From assembly GCA_027886185.1 (NCBI GenBank), contig WOAB01000109.1:5002501-5066500 (forward strand): a DNA stretch of 64,000 bases, given 5' to 3'. The translations under genes were made by a program, and so were the position numbers. Positions within the stretch are counted from its first letter, which is position 1; each line of letters begins with the position of its first letter. Shown here in pieces: positions 1-11,206 of the stretch. This stretch comes from Rheum nobile. Taxonomy: Eukaryota > Streptophyta > Magnoliopsida > Caryophyllales > Polygonaceae. Below the pieces are notes generated by a model. It was not told where the DNA came from and did not search any database. It was given only the letters and a program-made list of their open reading frames with translations.

Positions 1-611
1 TATGTAAATTAGAGATTAATAGTATAGTATAGAGAGTTGCAGAGAAAAGAGTCATTTACTGGTTGGTTGCTTAATCCATGTTGGATAAAACGTTCAATTT
101 GACTCATGGTTGTTATCTTGTTCATAGTACAATGTTTACTAATTACTACAAATATGTTATTCGTTCGTGTTTATGGGCTTAAGACTAGTATATAAAGTCC
201 CTAATGAAATTTCATTTTGCCTTTTTGTTTTTGCTTCTTGCCATTTTCATACAATAAAATCGAATTGTTTTTCATTACTACATACCATTTTTAATAAATA
301 AACAATTATTATCTCTTATAAACTGAATTTGAGCCTTTGATTAATTATTTTCTTATATTGTTTCTTTTTGTCTATAAAAAGTACATTAGTTATTACAACA
401 GGAGAGAGAAAATCGAATTCGGTATCATGCTTAGTTGCTTACCACCTAAACTAGAAAGATTTGACTATTTCCTATCTTGTTGATAATGAAAACTAAGTGC
501 TCGAAACTTGTTTTTATATCCTTCATAAATTTGTTTACGAGGAAAGTGATTTCATATACTAAACAAGTTATATAAATGGAGGAGCGGAATCATATGAGAA
601 CAATTAAGTAG

Positions 612-692
612 GAGAGAAATAAGAATTATTTGAGACCGTTAGATTTGAGAGAAATAAGAATTATTTGAGACCGTTAGATTTGAGAGAAATAA
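612..692. repeat. 35-bp tandem repeat, about 2.3 copies
   Basis: A 35-bp unit starting gagagaaataag begins at 612, 647 and 682; the third copy is cut short. The copies are almost identical, so the duplication looks recent. No gene is evident in 1-780, which is AT-rich and otherwise unremarkable. Confidence 0.85.
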
Positions 693-784
693 GTGTTCAG
701 ATTAAACTTTCATTAAAAATGGCAAAAGTTCGGCCGTGCCAAATTTTTCCGTATTATACGCGCTTTTTGGGAAAATTTCGTTTG

Positions 785-1550
785 CACCTCGTTATGAACA
801 TATTTTTGTTGTTCATCATTTTTGCCCTTAAATGTTCACAACTTTCATGCACATATGTTCACCACTTTTGTACCTAAATGTTCATCAATTTTTTATACAT
901 GTATGTTCATCGCTTTTCTCTTATATATTTATCACTTTTTGTTGTGAACATGTTTTCGATGTTCATCACTTTTGTCCGTAGAGGTTCATCATTTTTTTAA
1001 CCATATGCATGTTCATCACTTTTCTCCTATACATTCATCATTGTTCGAGTGAACATGTTTTCAATGTTCATCACTTTTGTCCTTTGATGTTAATCACTTT
1101 TATGCTCAAATGTTCACCACTTTTGTACCAAGATGTTCATCACTTTTTATGCATGCATTTTCATCGTTTTCTCTTATAAGTTCATCACTTTCGTGTGAAC
1201 ATGTTTTTGATGTTCATTATTTTTGTCCTTTGATGTTTATCACTTTCATGCCCAGATGTTCAATACTTTTGTACCTAGATGTTCATCATTTTTTTATACA
1301 TGCATGTTCATCGCTTTTCTCCTTTACGTTAATCACTTTTCATTGTGAAAATGTTACAGATGTTCATCACTTTTGTGCATATATATTCACCACTTCTATG
1401 CTTAGATATTCTTCACCTTATGCCTAGATGTTCATCACGTTTTTATACATGTATGTTTATCCCCTTTTTTTCATATATGTTCATCACTCTTTATGCCTAT
1501 AAGTTCATTTCTTTCATATCTATACGTGCATCACCTTTTTAGGCATACAT
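785..1550. repeat. Phrase-type minisatellite, TGTTCATCACTTTTG units
   Basis: A degenerate phrase of about 17-40 bases (tgttcatcacttttgtcc, with variants ending in tttatacatg or tgcat) recurs more than 20 times. Short reading frames across it (for example 1077-1427) encode repetitive HHF/VHHF strings that follow from the repeat, and are not taken as genes. A faint relative of the phrase reappears at 2785-2890 (gtgaacatc). It resembles the phrase arrays at 3260-4260 and 32550-33735 in design but not in exact sequence. Confidence 0.8.
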
Positions 1551-1559
1551 GTTGATGGC

Positions 1560-2300
1560 TTCAAGCCAAAGGATCTTCGTTCTGGTTCAAGGAAAAGTCG
1601 CCTCCCAAAGCCACACGTGGTGCAAGTCTTGTTGCATAGTCGATCAAGGGTAAAAGTGGTTCTTTTGTGGATTTTGGGTCTTTTTAATTGCAACAAAATA
1701 AAGGGATATGCAACTTGAATCTTTTGGATATGACGCACCAATGAATTCAAGAAGAGGAGTGTTGATTCGCCAAGAATATGACTCACCTAAAGCTAGGCAA
1801 CTGTTTTGGATATTACGCACCAAAACACAAGTAAAGTGCAATGGATATGACTCACCAAAACAAAGTACTTAAGAACTTAAACTCAAAGGTCAATCAATGG
1901 AAGCTTAATGTTATTATAATCAATAAATCAAGTATGCCTAAAAATGAAAGCCGAAAAACACTTAAATAGACCAAATGTCAGATAAAACCCTAATTCGTAA
2001 GTAAACTTAAAAAGAGTAGTTCTTCCTGATACGAACTCCAATGGGTCTGAAATTTGTACATATTCTAGATAAGCCCATGATCAAGATCATATCCAACAAT
2101 GGGCCCAAACGCACGAGCGGTTTGCAATTGCGCCTCTAGAAAATTTTGGCTCGCTGCTGGCACTGCGGCAAGGTCGTCTTGGCTCAACTCCTCCGAGCCA
2201 TCTTCACATTCCCTCGGCAAATCTTGATTCACTGGACACCCTGTGTAGCCTAAGGAGGATTGTCAAGTTGGTGCTTGATCCAAGTCACATGGATCAAAGA
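1560..2300 (-). mobile_element. Probable old LTR-retrotransposon remnant
   Basis: This stretch holds repeated short phrases such as ggatattacgcaccaaaaca and ggatatgactcacc (about 1725-1860). They recur at about 53867-54070 next to the truncated gypsy element, so the region belongs to a dispersed repeat family. Read on the minus strand, 2340-2130 is GC-richer and coding-like but has no long frame. No terminal repeats or target duplication could be identified. The LTR-element assignment is inference from texture and from the second copy; it could be another repeat class. 2300-3070 holds nothing I recognise. Confidence 0.35.
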
Positions 2301-3089
2301 TTTGACTGTGGTCCCACATTGGTGTTCGCGCCGACGCCATTGTTAGTAAGTTCCTTGTGTCTTCACCAGGCGTTCTTCCTCCAATTGGCTCAAACTTTGC
2401 ATAGCCTCCTCATTTATTCTCTCTTGAAGGTTGAAATTGTTAGGGTTCAGTTTGGATGTTGTTGGTGCAGACGTCTTGAAAAACCCTGTTTTGTGGCGCG
2501 TCAACGGTGTTGGCAATGACGTTGTCGCTTGGTTAGGCTTGGCACGACACTTGACCTTGTTTTGCAACTTGATGGGATTCAAAATCACATCACATGTGAA
2601 CCAATATGCTAACATGTACATCACAAAACACATACAAGAAAAATCTAACTTGATGGGATCCAAAATCACATCACATCACATTGCATCATATAAATATGTA
2701 ATGAACCTTTTTATAAGATTTGAGAGTCTAGAAAGTAAAAACACAAAGATAGAAACACTAGCAAATATTGTATTTTTAGTTATAAAGTGGTGAACATCGC
2801 TTATACATTGTCATGAACATCTACGAGCAAAGCAGTGAACATCCGTGTTCACTAGAAATAATTAAACACACTCACGAACACGAGAACGCCTTGATGCGTT
2901 TTTAGTTTTCTCCTTATTAAAGTTTCTCACTCGAACCTTCCCCTATAAATGGAAAGGCTGGAAGATTCAAAAGCCGCATAATTAAGCGTGATAAGATAAA
3001 AGAGGGTGAATCACATGAGGATGGGATGCTCCCATGAGGAATAAGGATACCATTCCACCCTAGGATGGGGTTTGAATGAAGGGCTTAGA

Positions 3090-4345
3090 TTAAAACATCA
3101 TTTAAAGGTCATGTGCATGGAACATGACCTCACTTATGACCGGTCAAACCAGTCTCCACTGTTTAACTCCGATGTTGACCAATCGTTGACCGGTCAACAC
3201 TGGTCAAATTTTTTATTTTTTATTTTGGACCAATTTTTTTGTCCAAATTTTTTCTCACCGTGTTCATAAAACTTGTATTGTGTGTTCACAAAACTTGTAC
3301 TGCGTGTTCATAAAACTTGTACTGTGTGTTCTTCGTATCATTAAAATTTTGTCTTTTGATTTGATTAAAAACTTATGAACACATATATGTAATCCCATGA
3401 ACACGCAATAGAAAATTTGAACGCAATGGAAAACACATAGAGGTATTACTGTAAACACATGATGTAAAGCATTAATGTCACACATATGAACACAGATGCA
3501 TATCAATATGAACACATAGACAAATTGAGATGAACGCATATGCAAACATGTATTAACATATAAAGACTTTGATTGACAAACATTAACATGTTCATAAAAT
3601 TTGTACAAGGTGTTCATAAAACTTGTACTAGGTGTCCATAAAACATGTTCAGTGTATTCACAAAACTTATTATGTGTGTCCATAAAACTTATAAAGTGTA
3701 AATATGGTCACTCTGATGAGAATAAAATATATGTGATTATCTTATGTGTTCATAAAACTTGTTTAGTGTGTTCATAAAACTTGTAGATGTGTGTTCATAA
3801 AACTTTGTGGATGTGTGTTCATAAAACTTGCAATGTGTTCATAAAACATATGCACATATTGTACAAAATATATATACACATAATACAATAAGGATGTATT
3901 TTGTGTTTAACAAACTTGTATCGTTTCTTATTCAACGTATTGAAAACGCGTATTACTACGTTTTCAGAAAAGTTGTACTTTGTGTTCATAAAATGTTTTT
4001 CTGAGTGTTCATAAAACATGTTCTGTGTGTTCATAAAATGTGTTCAATATAAATATGGTCACTTGGATGAGAATAAAATATATAAACACATATGTGTGTA
4101 TCTTACGTGTTCATAAAATTTGTAGATGTGTGTGGATAAAACTTTGTAGATGCATATTCATAAAACTTGCATTTTGTGTTCATAAAACATATGCACACAT
4201 AGTACAATAATTATGAACACATAATACAATATATATGACCATAAAGTACAAAATTTATGAACACGCATTATTAAAAAAAATTATCTGGAGTTGGAGGAGG
4301 GGCATTACTGGCATTGACCGATCATGGTGACGTGTTTGACCGGTC
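3090..4345. repeat. Non-autonomous element with GACCGGTCAA ends and a TTCATAAAACTTG array
   Basis: The left part (3118-3215) contains several gaccggtcaa / ggtcaa boxes followed by T-rich sequence. The middle (3258-4260) is a phrase array of tgttcataaaacttgta units, mostly in one orientation, with some gaacacat units of the opposite sense at 3375-3540. The right edge (4315-4350) again carries ttgaccggtcac and related boxes. A near-identical head layout (gaccggtcaaca, then a T-rich run) lies at 32425-32530 in front of a different phrase array, which suggests a family. No transposase is present. Exact ends and target duplication are undetermined. Confidence 0.55.
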
Positions 4346-4399
4346 ACATGGCTAGTCACATGCTACTTAATTTACGGTGACAAACCGCACACTCCGATT

Positions 4400-4745
4400 T
4401 TTTCAACCTCGCACTTTGTCTAGGGCGGCACCTGTTTCCGCACAGAAAAGGCCCTAAAAACTTGGTCTGAATCTTGGATGACACCTCGTGCAGCACAGAC
4501 AAACCGGGTTTTCGAAAACCCGGTTCAGAAGTTGTGCTGCACGACGTGCCGTCCAAAAATTATTTTTTTTAGCAAACCCGGTTGATATTATTTAAAAAAA
4601 ATAAAAAATTTCCAACTTGGTTTAAATCTGGGTGGCAATAATTGTCGCCCAAATAATGTTCAAATTTTGAACTTGGGCCGGAATAATTGCCACCCAAATC
4701 CTGTTCAAAATTTGAACTTGGGCGGCAATAATTGCCGCCCAGATT
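4400..4745. repeat. Palindromic motif block, left side of PMD gene 1
   Basis: Two palindromic motif types occur here. One is the GGCGGCACCtGGTGCAGCAC type (about 4423, 4480 and 4530-4556, both orientations). The other is a 21-base perfect palindrome with core ggcggcaataattgccgcc (4721-4741) and diverged copies near 4630 and 4680. The first type recurs at 8868-9008 and 10341-10475. The blocks bracket the PMD, PB1-like and GRF genes, as subterminal repeats of a Mutator-like element might. Confidence 0.7.
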
Positions 4746-4821
4746 TAAAATAAAATAAAATTGACGAAGCTTCGGCGATATTTATTTCCGTCGAAGCATC
4801 GTCTTCTCCGGTAATAATTAC

Positions 4822-7800
4822 ATGGATTCCTCCGACGAGTTTCCGACTAAAATGGCGGCGGTGGAGGAGCTACTGGAGAACTTGCAGGAGGAGATATGGG
4901 CGGAGGTTGATAGGGATGAGAGAAACAGGGCGGCGGCCGGAGATCTCGGCGGCGGCGATCCGTTGGACTCGACGGCGGAAAGCTTATGGCGGGGTATTGT
5001 AGGCGGTGACGGGGTGGAGGGGGCCGAATCTGGACTACAGGAGGTGCCGCCCAGATTTCCGGCGGTAGAGGCGACGAGCGTGGAGTTTTCCGGCGAGGAG
5101 GTTGGCGGCGGCATCGGCGGCGACGTTTCCGACGAGGAGGTCGGCGACGACGGCGAGGTTTTCGGCGTGAAGGAGAGATTGTCGGCTAGGACCGAGGAGG
5201 TGGATATCGGGGCAGCCAATGCTTTGGACGTGGCGTTGTCGGTTGCTATGGAGGCGGTGGATGAATTGGCGAGGAATCCTGTTCGTCAGAAGCGAAAATA
5301 TGAACAGAGGGCGACCGAAAAGGTATGTTTTCTCATTTGTTTTAATTTGTTAAACGTAATTTATTTAATAAAATTTTGATTGTAATTTTATAGTGTAATT
5401 TTAGGCTTTTAGACTTATTTTTTTTGTCTTTAATCATAATTAAAAATGACATTACAAGCAATAGGCTCAATTTTGTTGCTAAATAAGATTAAATGTTATG
5501 TATAATAGTAAAACGATTAGTAATTTATTTAGCAACAAAATTATAATAGGACGTCCAATTGAAAATAATTTAAATAGGTTGCCCTATTGAAAATAATTTT
5601 CTTTAACAATGAATCTAATCATTTAACTAAAAAGTACTATATATATAATTAATAATAAAAATATGAAAATATTTAATATATTGATTATATAAATCATTAT
5701 ATTAAAAAATTATTTATAATATGAAAATATTTAATATAGTTATATCTCCTGTGGCAAAATAGGATGTATTGGTTAAAATAAAACGATCGGATTGAGAAAG
5801 TCGCCCTACTACTGCATCTGCTCGCAAGAGGAGGGTTGTGGGTGTCTCGCAGGAGACGGAGGTGGGTAGTGACTAGTGAGGACGATGTTGGTTCCGTCCG
5901 TTCAGATGAGGACGTGGTTATGGAGGATGCCCCTACCACTACAGCTACAGAGGATCCAAACTTTACTACCGGCCCTTCTACTCTACCGGAGGATCCATTG
6001 TTGAGCCTATTGCTTCCACATCAGGGGCACCAGATCTGGAGGACCCACCTCAGGAGGACCCACCTCAGCAAGACCCACCTCAGCAGGTCCACCTCCGCCG
6101 GAGCCAACTCAGCAGTATCCTCATGTGTTGAGGAACTTTGATATGCACATTGCGGAGTTGATATGGAGGAGGGCGTTACTGGACCCTCTTGAGAACGTTG
6201 TTAGAAGTTTGAGGGTTCAGACACGCCCTACACAGTTTTCATTTTGGAGGGATCATATTCCCAGAGGGGAACCTGAGGAGGGCTCCTGGTTTTGGATTGC
6301 TCAGCAGACGGGGTTGACCGATTTGCTTGATTTTCAGTTCAGCAATGCTGATCAGACCCTCATTTCAGCGTTCGTCGAGCGCTGGCATCTAGAGACGAAC
6401 ACCTTCCACTTTCCCTTCGGCGAGATAGGTCCTACGCTACATGACGTTATGATGATTCTAGGGCTGCCGATTGAGGGATTTGAAGTGACGTCACCATGGA
6501 CCGGTCAAGATAGCGAGCTGGCGGAGTGTGAGGCGTTGTTCGGCTATCTGTTTGGCATTGATTAAGAGTACAATTTTGATGATGATGATGCTGACATGGT
6601 CTGTGAGCTTAGCAAGGGCTGGGTGAAGCAATTTCAGTTAGGGAGGCATGTGCATAGGATGATTGAGGAGGGTGCATATACAGAGGATATAGCAGCTGGT
6701 TTCTTGTGGCACACCATGTCGGCTAGTCTTTTCGTTGACAAGTCGACGAACGAGCTGAGGACTACGTTGTTACCTCTTTTTTGTGGATTGAGAGTGTGTC
6801 GTTCATACAACTTGGGGCATCGGGGTTCTAGCTTTACTTTTTAGAAATCACGGAGAGGCTTCTCGACGCGGAGCTGCACAGTTGGCCGGTTGCGCACGTC
6901 TCTTAGAGGTAGACCTTTATTATAGTTTGATTGTATTTTAAATCATTAATATAAGGTGTTTAATTGTTTATAACTAATGTCTTTATTCCTCCATACGTAG
7001 GTTTGGATTTGGACGTACTTTGTATACTTTCCGGGCAACCCTAACCTCAAGGAAGGTGCGGACGATGACCTTCGACGCGCTGCACGATATTGCGTTGGCC
7101 GGACCCCTGTCCGTTTAAGTGGCAACCAATTACACTATAGACGTATATTGGACGAGTATAGGCCAAATGATGTACGTATTCTTATTCCATTTTAATATAC
7201 TATAAGATAGGCTTAATGAATTATTAATATATGTTTTGTATTTTTATATTAATTGCAGATACAGTGGACGCCGTATGAGGGTCTTGATTTCCGAGGTGCT
7301 CATAGGGCCTCCACGTATCGAGAGACTATTCGTTTTCTCGATGTAGAGGAGCCCTACATGCCGGATAGGCTTACCCGCCAGTTTGGTTATCGACAGAGCA
7401 GGCCCCTCGATATCATAGAGCCTCGGGTTGCAGTGTGTCCTCATGATTTTAAGGGGAAGAGGCGATACGTCTTGTACTTTGACCCACATTGGCACAGGTG
7501 GGACCAACTTGAGCATCATCTTTGCCCTTACATCTTGACGAGTCCTCCTGCCACGATGGCTTGGGATGTCGACGACGCGTACCTAGACTGGTATCTACAG
7601 GTGTTGCATTCTTACGTGAATCCGCATACACCAGTCCAGCCTCGTATTTGTAGAGGCCCACCTCCGGCTATCAACTTGCAAAGGGTATGTTTCTTGTCCC
7701 ATTATTTGTTCTTAATAATTAATTTAGGGAAATCCATGTATTTAAAATGTTTATTTTCATTTGCAGCGTGTGGCGATGGGCAAGGCGTATGTTCAGGACA

Positions 7801-8123
7801 TTATAGAGGCAGGTGGTGGCGATTTGCTACATTGGCAACATATATATGACATGCTTGCCAGCGACGTCATCCCTGTAGTTCCTCCGCTTGTACGGGCATC
7901 ACATATGTCTTCTCAGTCCTCTAGTGCAGCCGAGACACGAGCGCGTTGGCAGCATGTGCATTCTATATTTGATAGAGAGAAGGCCGAATCATCTAGGATG
8001 ACAGAAGAGCGTGCAGCAGCTCAGCAGGCAGCGTCTCAACCTGTGTCGACGGATCCTCCAGTTTGGGCACCAGGTGTGGATTCGGGCGATGATGTGTGCT
8101 TGGACAGTGATTTCGAGAGTTGA
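4822..8123 (+). pseudogene. Plant mobile domain (PMD, MAIN-like) gene, broken
   Basis: The best-preserved segment, 6125-6565, has the typical PMD start: WFWIAQQTGLTDLL, then FVERWHLETNTFHFPFGEI and a LHDVMMILGLPIEG-like motif. It continues in the same frame after a stop (TAA at 6563-6565) into 6596-6844 (SLFVDKSTNELRT), then shifts frame near 6770-6800 into a stretch reading LALLFRNHGEASRRGAAQLA. Later exons at about 7002-7171, 7259-7685 and 7767-8123 have good GT-AG borders and encode the IQWTPYEGLDF and DRLTRQFGYRQ motifs, ending in an acidic tail. An upstream acidic frame (4822-5322, with a donor after GAAAAG) may be exon 1. The 5810-6120 stretch shows frame breaks. PMD proteins occur both as nuclear silencing factors of the MAIN/MAIL1 type and inside transposons. 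The surrounding palindromes favour a transposon origin here. Confidence 0.75.
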
Positions 8124-8390
8124 GATAGACTTATTTTTGTAAAAAGTTTATTTAGATGTGGAGGAGTGACTTTTGTAAAACATTTATTTCTAGTTTGACT
8201 TCTTTATTCATCCATATTGGTTTTTGTAGATTTTCGTTCAGTTATTTCTACAAGAAATCGATAATAAATTACTTTATTAAAACCATAGAATACAATCCAA
8301 CATTCGGAATAAAAAAACACATAAACATTCTAAAAATTAATAAATAGTACAACATTAGAAACAACATTCATACAAGGAATCGTGAAGGTC

Positions 8391-8765
8391 CTACTCCATG
8401 CGGAAGACAATGTCGCCGACCACGTACAAAGAAACCTCCTCACGATTGGTAATGTAATTTATCGCTGCTATGTCTTCGGCCCCTACAACTTGCTTCAACA
8501 CACGAGGTAATGTGGCGGAGTACGGGTAATAAAAGACCCTTCTCACAGCAGGCCACTCCTCTCCAGCAATCAACTTTACAAACTCCAAGGACTCTAACCC
8601 AGCGATAACGATGTCTTATTTCACCTCTACGGTCCCCCCTTCATAACGGTGTGAATAGCCCACCTCTTGGGCCCCGTCAACCCGGACCAATTGTCCGCCC
8701 TGATAGATTTTCAAAGGCATAGCGTGGCGGTAAGTAATATAACGGCTTGGACTTGGTGATGACAT
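8391..8765 (-). pseudogene. PB1-like (MULE transposase N-terminus type) protein, one in-frame stop
   Basis: Read from ATG 8765-8763, the frame gives MSSPSPSRYITYRHAM, then PLKIYQGGQLVRVDG and YEGGTVEVK, a stop (TAA near 8616), and continues in frame to FVKLIAGEEWPAVRRVFY, ATLPRVLKQVVGAEDI and EEVSLYVVGDIVF before the final stop. The layout (a KIYxGG start, a repeated YEGG step, and a central LxxLxxDxD-like region ending in xVxLYV) resembles the PB1-like domain at the N-terminus of plant MuDR-type transposases. No downstream transposase core follows. It could be a stand-alone PB1-like protein with one nonsense change, or a transposase fragment. A TATAAATAG lies about 60 bases upstream. The gene is convergent with the PMD gene and about 270 bases from its end. 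Confidence 0.5.
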
Positions 8766-8823
8766 AGAGGGTAATACGAGGTTTCTTTTTATAGCCATAT
8801 GATGTAGCAACAAAATTAGGTTT

Positions 8824-8832
8824 CTATTTATA
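8824..8832 (-). promoter_or_regulatory. TATA-like box before the PB1-like frame
   Basis: The minus strand reads TATAAATAG, about 60 bases upstream of the ATG at 8765. A diverged duplicate of the surrounding bases (GGCTATAAAAAGAAACC) lies some 35 bases closer to the start. Position and sequence fit a core promoter; function is inferred. Confidence 0.4.
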
Positions 8833-8867
8833 GCCATTTCATATGACCGTTTGTGACAAATTTCACC

Positions 8868-9008
8868 ATTCTGGGCGGCACATGGTGCAACACAAAAAAA
8901 TTATGTGCTACAACATGTGCCGTCCAACGGTAATTTTTGGACAGATTCTGGGCGGCAACATGTGCAGCCCAAAATATTTATTGGGCGGCTCTATGTGCCG
9001 TCCAAGTC
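8868..9008. repeat. Palindromic GC-rich motif block, middle
   Basis: Four copies of the ggcggcacatggtgcaacac / tgtgccgtccaa motif occur in both orientations between the PMD/PB1-like pair and the GRF module. They are the same family as the blocks at 4400-4556 and 10341-10475. Confidence 0.7.
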
Positions 9009-9171
9009 GTTCATTTTTGTTTTATATGCTGCATGATAATGGCCACATAGTGTTTTTATACATTTCCAACCTTACGTAAGTATAACAGACATCAAACTTA
9101 TGATATTGCAGAAATCATAACCAAAATATAATATAATGAATTACAAATCCACATGATTACATAGCAGCGTA

Positions 9172-9372
9172 AGCCTCCGATAACCAAGTCAAACTCGCCG
9201 AACTTGGTGATTTGCCCCTTTCCCTCGCAGCAACACATAAATACCTGGATTCTACAAATATCGGTTTCTGAACCGGAGTTTTTAGATTCCAAGTATTTCT
9301 GTGGTACCGCAAGAAAAATGGGCAAATCAGCAAGTTCGACAGGTTTGACTTGGTTATCGGAGGCTTACACTT
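9172..9372. repeat. Imperfect 95-bp inverted repeat (hairpin) of a coding-like module
   Basis: Bases 9178-9270 and the reverse complement of 9280-9370 match closely. Each arm can be read as a stretch like VKLAELGDLPLSLAATHKYL. The right arm continues to about 9490 and is repeated in the same orientation at about 9565-9775 (shared taatggccacaaggcaatga and gttgtaataataacattatt). So three copies of one module are present, one of them inverted. The function of the encoded peptide is not recognised. Confidence 0.7.
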
Positions 9373-9564
9373 CTATACGATTCTTGAGGCGATGAACGTG
9401 ATAATGGCCACAAGGCAATGACTCCAACTCAATGTTGTAATAATAACATTATTCATACATTTGAAGACTTATTTAATAAAAAAACTAACAACATCCAAAT
9501 AACTACAAGATTGAGTTGGTGTCATTGCGTTGTGCAGATTATAAGAAGCTTCTTATAATATTGA

Positions 9565-9775
9565 ACCAGAATTTGTAGATTCCAAGTATTTTTGTGCTGC
9601 TGCCAGGAAAAGGAGCAGATCAGCATGTTCGACGTGTTCGACCTGGTCATTGAAGGCTCATCCTTCTTTAGAATTCTTGAGGCGGTGAACGGGATAATGG
9701 CCACAAGGCAATGACACCAACTCAATGTTGTAATAATAACATTATTCATACAATTGAAGACTTATGTAATAAAAA
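9565..9775. repeat. Direct copy of the 9280-9490 module
   Basis: This segment aligns with 9285-9490: the same tccaagtatttxtgtg start, a shared caaggcaatgac and cattattcataca block, and a poly-A end before catgg. Divergence is around 15 percent by eye. It lies directly downstream of the GRF frame on the minus strand and may be part of a former 3' region. Confidence 0.65.
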
Positions 9776-9789
9776 AACATGGTTATAAC

Positions 9790-10157
9790 TTATTGCTTGT
9801 AATCATAACCCCGATAATATATCTTATTCCTCAACTTCACGTTTGAATCTGAAAGGGTGTCGCACAACTTTTTAAGATCATTTCTTTCCAGCACCAATTC
9901 TTTGATAATCTTGGCAGCATTATCGTCGTATGGTGGATCAACCCACTTAAAGGTACGACAACCTCTCATCTCCCCATCCCGCTCCATTGGGATGTAATCC
10001 TTGCATGCGAGGTACCTTCTTTTATAGTGAATGGGCTTGTCGCAAGTGTACGAGACGACCGGGAAATTGCATTGACAAATTGTAACCGGAGCCAATGCAT
10101 TCTTGGACGTGCTGGATGACGAAGCAATACTACTCCACGATCTTGATTTCTCGGATC
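9790..10157 (-). pseudogene. GRF-type zinc finger protein fragment
   Basis: The minus-strand frame carries CQCNFPVVSYTCDKPIHYKR, a YLACKDYIP segment and GCRTFKWVDPP, matching the GRF zinc-finger pattern (C-x-C, a basic R-x-Y step, C, C and a closing F-x-W-x-D). A short coiled-coil-like tail follows (residues about 60-95: KIIKELVLERNDLKKL). GRF domains are known in nucleic-acid-processing proteins and in plant transposon ORFs. The exon seems to begin at an acceptor (tttcag at about 10158), with a possible upstream exon at 10240-10300 and a TATAAATA at 10328-10335. I see no good in-frame ATG, so it is a fragment or has lost its start. It lies between palindromic blocks of the PMD gene cluster. 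Confidence 0.5.
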
Positions 10158-10340
10158 TGAAATATAATTTTTTTATCGCAATCTATACACTCTGAAAAAA
10201 TAAATAAAGCCAAAAAAAGATGAATAAAGATACCGAGAATGAAATTTGCTGATCTTGAGCTCAGGTTTTCTCCACCACCGAACTTGAATGGCGCCTTGGG
10301 TGTGGAAGAGAATGAAATTGGCTGTGGTATTTATAGGCAT

Positions 10341-10475
10341 TTTGGACGGTACCAATTGCAGCACAAAGTTTGGACGGCACCAGGTGCAGCACAAATATAA
10401 CACCTCTTACAGATCTGGACGGCACCTTGTGCAGCCCAAATAACCCTTTTGGACGGCACCTGGTGCAGCACAAAT
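10341..10475. repeat. Palindromic GC-rich motif block, right side
   Basis: Four copies of ggacggcacctggtgcagca occur in near-direct array at about 10342, 10371, 10418 and 10451. The core gcacctggtgc is palindromic. The AT-rich satellite begins immediately after the last copy. Confidence 0.75.
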
Positions 10476-11206
10476 GGTTATATCTCATAACTATATACTA
10501 CGATTATATCCAATTTGGTTATATAATATGGTTTGAATCCTATAGTTATATCCACTTTGGTTATATCATATCGTTATATACTTTGGTTATATCATATCGT
10601 TATATCCTATAGTTATATGTTATGGTTATATACTATGGTTATATCATATTGTTATATCCTATGTATATAGCTATAGTATATAACTAAACAATATAACAAT
10701 AGTATATAACTATACGATATAACCATAGTATATAGCAACTATATACTATGGTATATAAATGAACGATATAGCATTAGTATATAACTATACAATATAACAA
10801 TAGTATATAACAATACGATATAACCATAGTATATAACTATACGATATAACAATAGTATATAGCTATAGTATATAACTATACGATAGAACCATAATATATA
10901 ATTATAGTATATAACTATACGATATAACCATAGTATATAGCTATAGTATATATAACTATACGATATAACCATAGTATATAACTATACGATATAACCATAG
11001 TATATAACTATTCGTTAGAACCATAATATATAATTATAGTATATAACTATACGATATAACCATAGTATATAGCTATAATATATAACTAAACAATATAACA
11101 ATAGTATATAACTATATGATAGAACCATAATATATAATTATAGTATATAACTATACGATATAAGCATAGTATATAGCTATAGTATATAAATGAAAGATAT
11201 AGCAAT
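10476..11206. repeat. 26-bp AT-rich satellite, left part
   Basis: A unit of about 26 bases (agtatataactatacgatat plus aaccat) is repeated with variants. The array changes orientation near 10670: before it the reverse-sense form (tatggttatatcatatcg) is read, after it the forward form, so the first 190 bases could pair with the rest. The array continues at 13912 beyond an inserted solo LTR. Confidence 0.85.

Noticed and set aside
785..1542. Reading frames of 65-116 codons in the TTCATCACTTTT array
   Set aside because: Their proteins are translations of the repeat phrase (HHF, VHHFC strings); several frames and both strands are open for the same reason.
3264..4034. Minus-strand frames across the TTCATAAAACTTG array
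   Set aside because: Repetitive MNT/YKFCEH peptides result from the array; no start context, domain or codon bias.
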